Shown here: in pieces, positions 14,131-16,842 of the stretch
How the letters are laid out: the number at the start of each line of letters is the position of its first letter
Position numbering within the stretch: the first letter of the stretch is position 1
NCBI GenBank assembly: GCA_904502115.1
Contig: CAJGDW010000026.1
Coordinates: 1-16,842 of the forward strand
DNA: 16,842 bases
Direction: 5' to 3'
From: Paludibacteraceae bacterium
GTDB lineage: Bacteria; Bacteroidota; Bacteroidia; Bacteroidales; Paludibacteraceae
Made by a program: the position numbers and the translations under genes
Notes under the pieces: generated by a model
Seen by the model: the letters and a program-made list of their open reading frames with translations, nothing else
Database searches by the model: none
Told to the model about the DNA's origin: nothing

Positions 14131-15186
14131 ATGAAAGAATTCTTTGATTTTATTTATTATCACAACACATGGGAAAACTATGTATTTTCCATTGGTATTA
14201 TTATTTTGGTAGGTCTATTAGGACGCGTAATGATTTGGTTAGAAAAAAAACATTTGCGCAAAATGGCCGAGAAGACACCGACAAAATTTGACGATATGGT
14301 GCTCAATGTACTGCAACTTCCCTTTGTTTGCGGTCTTGTTTTAGTGGGTGTATATGTTGCATTGAACGTGTTAGTATTGCCAGAAGAAGTTGCTGCAGAT
14401 ATTTATTTGGCATTTAAAGTATTGTTGATGCTTGATATTGCGTGGGTTCTGAACCGATTCATTTTCAATTTATTGAATAGTTATCTATTGCCTCATGCTA
14501 CCCAAAATAAAGAAGCGAAAGTAGATGTTAATGTGGTAAAAGCCATGCAGAAAATTATTTCGGCATGTATATGGATTGTGGCGCTTATTATGGCGCTCAG
14601 CATGGTGGGTATTGATGTAGCAGCACTGCTTACTACACTGGGTGTTGGTGGTATTGCTTTTGCTTTGGCTGCGCAAGATACCATTAAAAACTTGTTTGGT
14701 GGGTTTACCATTTTTGTCGATAAACCCTTTAAGTTGGGCGATCGTATTCAAGTGGCAGGTTTTGACGGTACCGTCGAAGAAATTGGCATGCGAAGCACCC
14801 GCATTCGTACCTTGGCAGGTAGGTTGGTAACCATTCCTAACTACAAAATTGTAGACAGCGAAATTGAAAACGTAACGGCCGAGGATGCTCGTAAAATCAC
14901 CTTAAACCTAGGTTTAACGTACGATACCACTCCCGAATCCATGCAAGAAGCCATGACTTGGTTAAAGGCATTGCCCACACAAATCAGCACCATCAAGCAA
15001 GATGTGATTGCTTCTTTTACCACTTACGGCGATTTCTCGTTGGGTATTACCTTTATTTATTATATCAAGAGCAGGGCAGACATTTTCGAAACCCAAAGCC
15101 AAGTGAATTTAACCATCCTAAAGCACTTTAACGAAAAAGGTTGGAACTTTGCCTTCCCAACCCAAACTATTTATACGGTAAAATAG
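14131..15186 (+). CDS. small-conductance mechanosensitive channel, MscS family
   Basis: A 351-residue inner-membrane channel that would open under membrane tension and release solutes during hypo-osmotic shock. Seen: hydrophobic helices at about 16-36, 57-80 and 90-113, then a fourth at about 140-160. The pore-lining helix follows (about 163-195) with LGVGGIAFALAAQDTIKNLFGG, the conserved signature. The beta domain comes next (KPFKLGDRIQVAGFDGTVEEIGMRSTRIRT, then VTIPNYKIVDSEIENV), with a cytoplasmic alpha/beta C-terminal domain last. It has more membrane helices than the three of E. coli MscS, as is common in Bacteroidota homologues. It follows leuB by 123 bp of repeat DNA and is functionally unrelated to the leu operon. 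It ends before a strong palindromic terminator. Confidence 0.92.
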   Translation: MKEFFDFIYYHNTWENYVFSIGIIILVGLLGRVMIWLEKKHLRKMAEKTPTKFDDMVLNVLQLPFVCGLVLVGVYVALNVLVLPEEVAADIYLAFKVLLMLDIAWVLNRFIFNLLNSYLLPHATQNKEAKVDVNVVKAMQKIISACIWIVALIMALSMVGIDVAALLTTLGVGGIAFALAAQDTIKNLFGGFTIFVDKPFKLGDRIQVAGFDGTVEEIGMRSTRIRTLAGRLVTIPNYKIVDSEIENVTAEDARKITLNLGLTYDTTPESMQEAMTWLKALPTQISTIKQDVIASFTTYGDFSLGITFIYYIKSRADIFETQSQVNLTILKHFNEKGWNFAFPTQTIYTVK

Positions 15187-15214
15187 TCGTTTGTTGCTAG
15201 TTTTGCATTAGCAT

Positions 15215-15250
15215 AAAGAAGGTCTTGTATCGCGATACAAGACCTTCTTT
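15215..15250. terminator. perfect 36-bp palindrome, bidirectional terminator
   Basis: The arm AAAGAAGGTCTTGTATCG (15215-15232) is followed directly by its exact reverse complement (15233-15250). It sits between mscS and the converging RhuM fragment and has short T runs on both strands, so it can end transcription from either side. Confidence 0.8.
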
Positions 15251-15292
15251 GGCAATATTATCCCATTCTTTAGAATTTCGATTTTACATAGG

Positions 15293-15312
15293 TCCCTGAG
15301 CTTGTCGAAGGG
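15293..15312 (+). repeat. full copy of the CCCTGAGCTTGTCGAAGGG repeat
   Basis: TCCCTGAGCTTGTCGAAGGG is the best-preserved copy of the motif also present twice between leuB and mscS. It lies 2 bp past the stop of the truncated RhuM fragment. Confidence 0.75.
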
Positions 15313-15314
15313 TC

Positions 15315-15617
15315 TTACAAAATCGCACTAGGCGGAATATTCAATTTAGAAAACGCAAAGAGTTTACGGTTACCTTCTAAGCGAACTTGTGAAATAATTG
15401 CACAGGTTGAACATTCTTCTAATTCTTTAGTAGCATAGATGTTTTTTGTATGCTTAACAATTGATGTTCTATTCACATCAAATAGCTCTGCCATTTGTGC
15501 CAGCGTCAGCCATACCGTCTCATTCTCCAAACGAACTTCAAGACTTATTGTGTCGGCCTTTTCGTTGAGGCGATGCAACCCAAATCTAGAACCTTCTAAA
15601 AATAGCATCCCAAGCAT
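15315..15617 (-). pseudogene. truncated RhuM-family gene fragment
   Basis: A 100-residue frame whose middle (about 24-84) matches the N-terminus of RhuM-type proteins: SLEVRLENETVWLTLAQMAELF, then an INRTS/VKHTKNIY-like helix and STCAIISQVRLEGNR. RhuM proteins are normally about 330 residues and continue with a YNLDAIISVGYRV-like core. Here the match stops after EGNR and is replaced by 16 unrelated residues and a stop. The first 14 residues are also unlike RhuM and come from overlap with the end of the upstream gene (32 bp shared, different frame). It is therefore most likely the remnant of a deletion. Whether the short product is made is unknown. RhuM genes often travel with restriction-modification and other accessory loci. 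Confidence 0.7.
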
Positions 15618-16386
15618 CGCTTTTTTTAGACTCTTCTAGTAGAAATTTACCTTTATCGTACGATTTCTCAACATCTTTCAGTATATTTGCAGTGCCAATA
15701 GAGAAACCGTTACGATAGGTAAAGTTAGTGCGTTGGTTGCCAAATATAGAGTTGTTTGATAAATTATCAAGCAACTCTATTTCTATTACTTCAAAAGTAT
15801 AAGGTTTATTAGGTGTTGAGTAATCCTTATGTTCAATAATTGTTATTTTAATTCGATAGATTTTATTTAATATAGTTATAGCCCCATAAAAACGGTGAAT
15901 TAAAACATCTTTATTAATAGGGTTTTCTACACTTCTAACTCCATTTATTTTGGTATAATCTGCATGAATTTCAGTTTCTATACTAGCGTCTATAATTGTA
16001 GGTAAAACCTTTAATGCAGATAAATGTACAAATATATTTACACTTTTATTAGTTGTTGATGGTTGTAAATATTTGTGAATAGCTTTTCTACTTATTTGGT
16101 ATTCAAACTTATCTATATTAGTTAAGTATGATGTGTATTTGCCAACTAGATGCTTTTCTGCCCATTTTTGTGCTTCTTTAAGTGGTTTATCACTCTTAAA
16201 ATCGTGCGGCTCTATTTGTAGTATCTCTAGATAACTATCATTTAAGTATGGCATAACAATGCCTTTGGTTTCTTCTGCAAGTTTTTGGATGCGGTCAAAT
16301 TCTTTTTGCGGATTTCTAGCGTAATAGCTTACAAAGGGTTCATTTCCAAATAATGTGTTTTGGGTTGTAGGGTTGTAATTTTTCAT
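15586..16386 (-). CDS. uncharacterised protein, possible LPD3-like nuclease-fold domain
   Basis: A 266-residue protein that I do not firmly recognise. Residues 1-95 are mixed and include a WAEKHL-like helix. Residues about 97-207 (ISRKAIHKYL, then VHLSALKVLPTIIDASI, HRFYGAITILNKIYRIKITIIEHK and YTFEVIEIELLD) have the layout of LPD3/PBECR-type domains. Those domains occur in large polyvalent proteins of phages and mobile elements and are proposed to be RelE/Barnase-like. No signal peptide or membrane segment is seen. A good promoter lies upstream at 16462-16493. The stop overlaps the RhuM fragment. AT-rich composition and these neighbours suggest a remnant of a mobile or defence island. The domain call is from memory of the family pattern. 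Confidence 0.7.
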   Translation of the reverse strand: MKNYNPTTQNTLFGNEPFVSYYARNPQKEFDRIQKLAEETKGIVMPYLNDSYLEILQIEPHDFKSDKPLKEAQKWAEKHLVGKYTSYLTNIDKFEYQISRKAIHKYLQPSTTNKSVNIFVHLSALKVLPTIIDASIETEIHADYTKINGVRSVENPINKDVLIHRFYGAITILNKIYRIKITIIEHKDYSTPNKPYTFEVIEIELLDNLSNNSIFGNQRTNFTYRNGFSIGTANILKDVEKSYDKGKFLLEESKKSDAWDAIFRRF

Positions 16387-16461
16387 GATGAAAAAGATTA
16401 GTAATTAAGTGATATATCGCAGAGTAATTTGGGGATGCTCTGTGATGTTGTTTTCTGCGTA

Positions 16462-16492
16462 CAAAGGTACAAAATAATCAATGATGTGCAAA
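16462..16492 (-). promoter_or_regulatory. Bacteroidota-type promoter of the 266-aa gene
   Basis: On the minus strand, TACCTTTG (16469-16462) matches TAnnTTTG, and TTTG (16492-16489) lies exactly 19 bp upstream as a -33 element. This is the best promoter in the window. It predicts a start near 16455 and a leader of about 70 nt before the ATG at 16386. The leader can pair CAGAG with CTCTG. Confidence 0.75.
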
Positions 16493-16493
16493 A

Positions 16494-16613
16494 AATAGGT
16501 GCAACACGTAGGCCCGCACGGCTCGTGTGTCCGCAAAGCACCCGTGGTGTGTTTTTATATAAATTCAGATTATAATTATGATACCCACATGGTATCTTTT
16601 CAATAATATTTTT
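16494..16613. other. non-coding gap with GC-rich hairpins
   Basis: No gene is seen. A GC-rich patch in AT-rich DNA folds as ACACG (16504-16508) with CGTGT (16524-16528) around an inner GCC/GGC stem, then CACC-CGT-GGTG (16539-16549) followed by T16552-16556. A further hairpin, GATACC-CACAT-GGTATC with four Ts, is at 16580-16600. The hairpins could end transcripts running rightwards, but no gene on that strand feeds into them here. Confidence 0.4.
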
Positions 16614-16621
16614 TAACTTTG
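16614..16621 (+). promoter_or_regulatory. -7 promoter element before the structured region
   Basis: TAACTTTG matches TAnnTTTG. The -33 region is poor (CTTTTC near 16594). A start near 16627-16628 would coincide with the first base of the 5' hairpin of the RNA candidate. Confidence 0.45.
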
Positions 16622-16626
16622 CAATT

Positions 16627-16842
16627 AGTCCTACGCCGATGCTTTGCGCTATGCAAAGCGGGTGGGTGGGACGTACATATTAAAAGGCGTTTACTACGCT
16701 TTGGTTTTGACACCTTGAAACTTCGCAACTTTTAAGATTATCTGTCAAAAACAAAGCAACGTGAATGCCCCTAGGTGTGTATTCTCATATCTACACGTAA
16801 CCTAATGTAGGGACATGGTGTACCATGTCCGCTAATAAAGGG
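16627..16842 (+). ncRNA. candidate structured RNA, possibly continuing past the window
   Basis: No open frame of note. By hand I can fold four hairpins in series. (1) GTCCTAC (16628-16634) with GTGGGAC (16666-16672), capped by GCTTTGC/GCAAAGC. (2) A long irregular hairpin: GGCGTTTAC (16686-16694) with GTGAATGCC (16761-16769), then GCTTTGGTTTTGACA with TGTCAAAAACAAAGC (14 of 15 paired), then CTTGAAA with TTTTAAG. (3) AGGT plus GTGTA with TACAC, a GTA bulge and ACCT (16773-16803). (4) GGACATGGT with ACCATGTCC (16811-16830). The wobble pairs suggest selection on RNA shape. It is not recognisably tmRNA or RNase P RNA. It could instead be a 5' leader of a gene outside the window or a degenerate mobile palindrome. 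Confidence 0.35.
16811..16830. repeat. short palindrome of REP type
   Basis: GGACATGGT, GT, ACCATGTCC: 9-bp arms around a 2-bp centre, preceded by TAG. I recall palindromes of this kind (TAGGG plus a short inverted core) as dispersed repeats in several phyla including Bacteroidota. It may be independent of the RNA candidate it overlaps. Confidence 0.55.

Noticed and set aside
16614..16842. 6S RNA or tmRNA
   Set aside because: There is no single long hairpin with a central bubble closing the ends, and none of the tmRNA end sequences or tag frame; left as unassigned.

Overview
The window looks like chromosomal DNA of a Bacteroidota bacterium, most likely order Bacteroidales. The reasons are several promoters with the Bacteroidota -7 element TAnnTTTG, weak or absent Shine-Dalgarno sequences, lipoproteins built from CBM26-like, FISUMP-like and Big_2-type domains, and a leucine gene order (leuA, leuC, leuD, a second leuA-like gene, leuB) that I recall from Bacteroides. 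No rRNA, tRNA, complete insertion sequence or CRISPR array is visible.

Layout. 1-1300: a minus-strand AAA ATPase of the DUF4143 type with a short 32-bp tandem repeat behind its promoter. 1320-3761: two tandem paralogous lipoproteins whose promoters, signal peptides and linkers are almost identical, while the mature domains have diverged. 3777-5965: a terminator-like hairpin, then a 710-aa lipoprotein with Ig-like repeats. 6040-7626: short GC-rich repeats, then a three-gene hipB-hipS-hipT toxin-antitoxin operon in which the usual HipA is split into two proteins. 7637-14007: leucine (and probably isoleucine) biosynthesis, starting only 10 bp after hipT. 14131-15186: an MscS-type channel, closed by a perfect 36-bp palindrome. 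15315-16386: on the minus strand, an unfamiliar gene with a possible LPD3-like domain and a truncated RhuM fragment. 16494-16842: no gene, but strongly structured sequence that may encode a small RNA.

How the genes work together. The leu genes supply every step from 2-oxoisovalerate to 2-oxoisocaproate except the final transamination. LeuA makes 2-isopropylmalate, LeuC/LeuD isomerise it, and LeuB oxidises it. The second LeuA-like enzyme is probably a citramalate synthase that shares LeuCD and LeuB to make 2-oxobutyrate for isoleucine. Here LeuA and LeuC are one 985-aa polypeptide.

The most striking observation concerns an 8-bp tandem repeat that recurs in this operon. It encodes part of the LeuA-LeuC linker. 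It is read in the same frame into a C-terminal extension of LeuD, giving RLVDL in both proteins. A related 8-bp-period array fills the gap before leuB. The simplest reading is that intergenic repeat DNA has been drawn into coding sequence in this operon. The other items most worth following up are hipBST placed directly in front of the leu genes, the homogenised 5' ends of the lipoprotein pair, and the structured RNA candidate near the right end.
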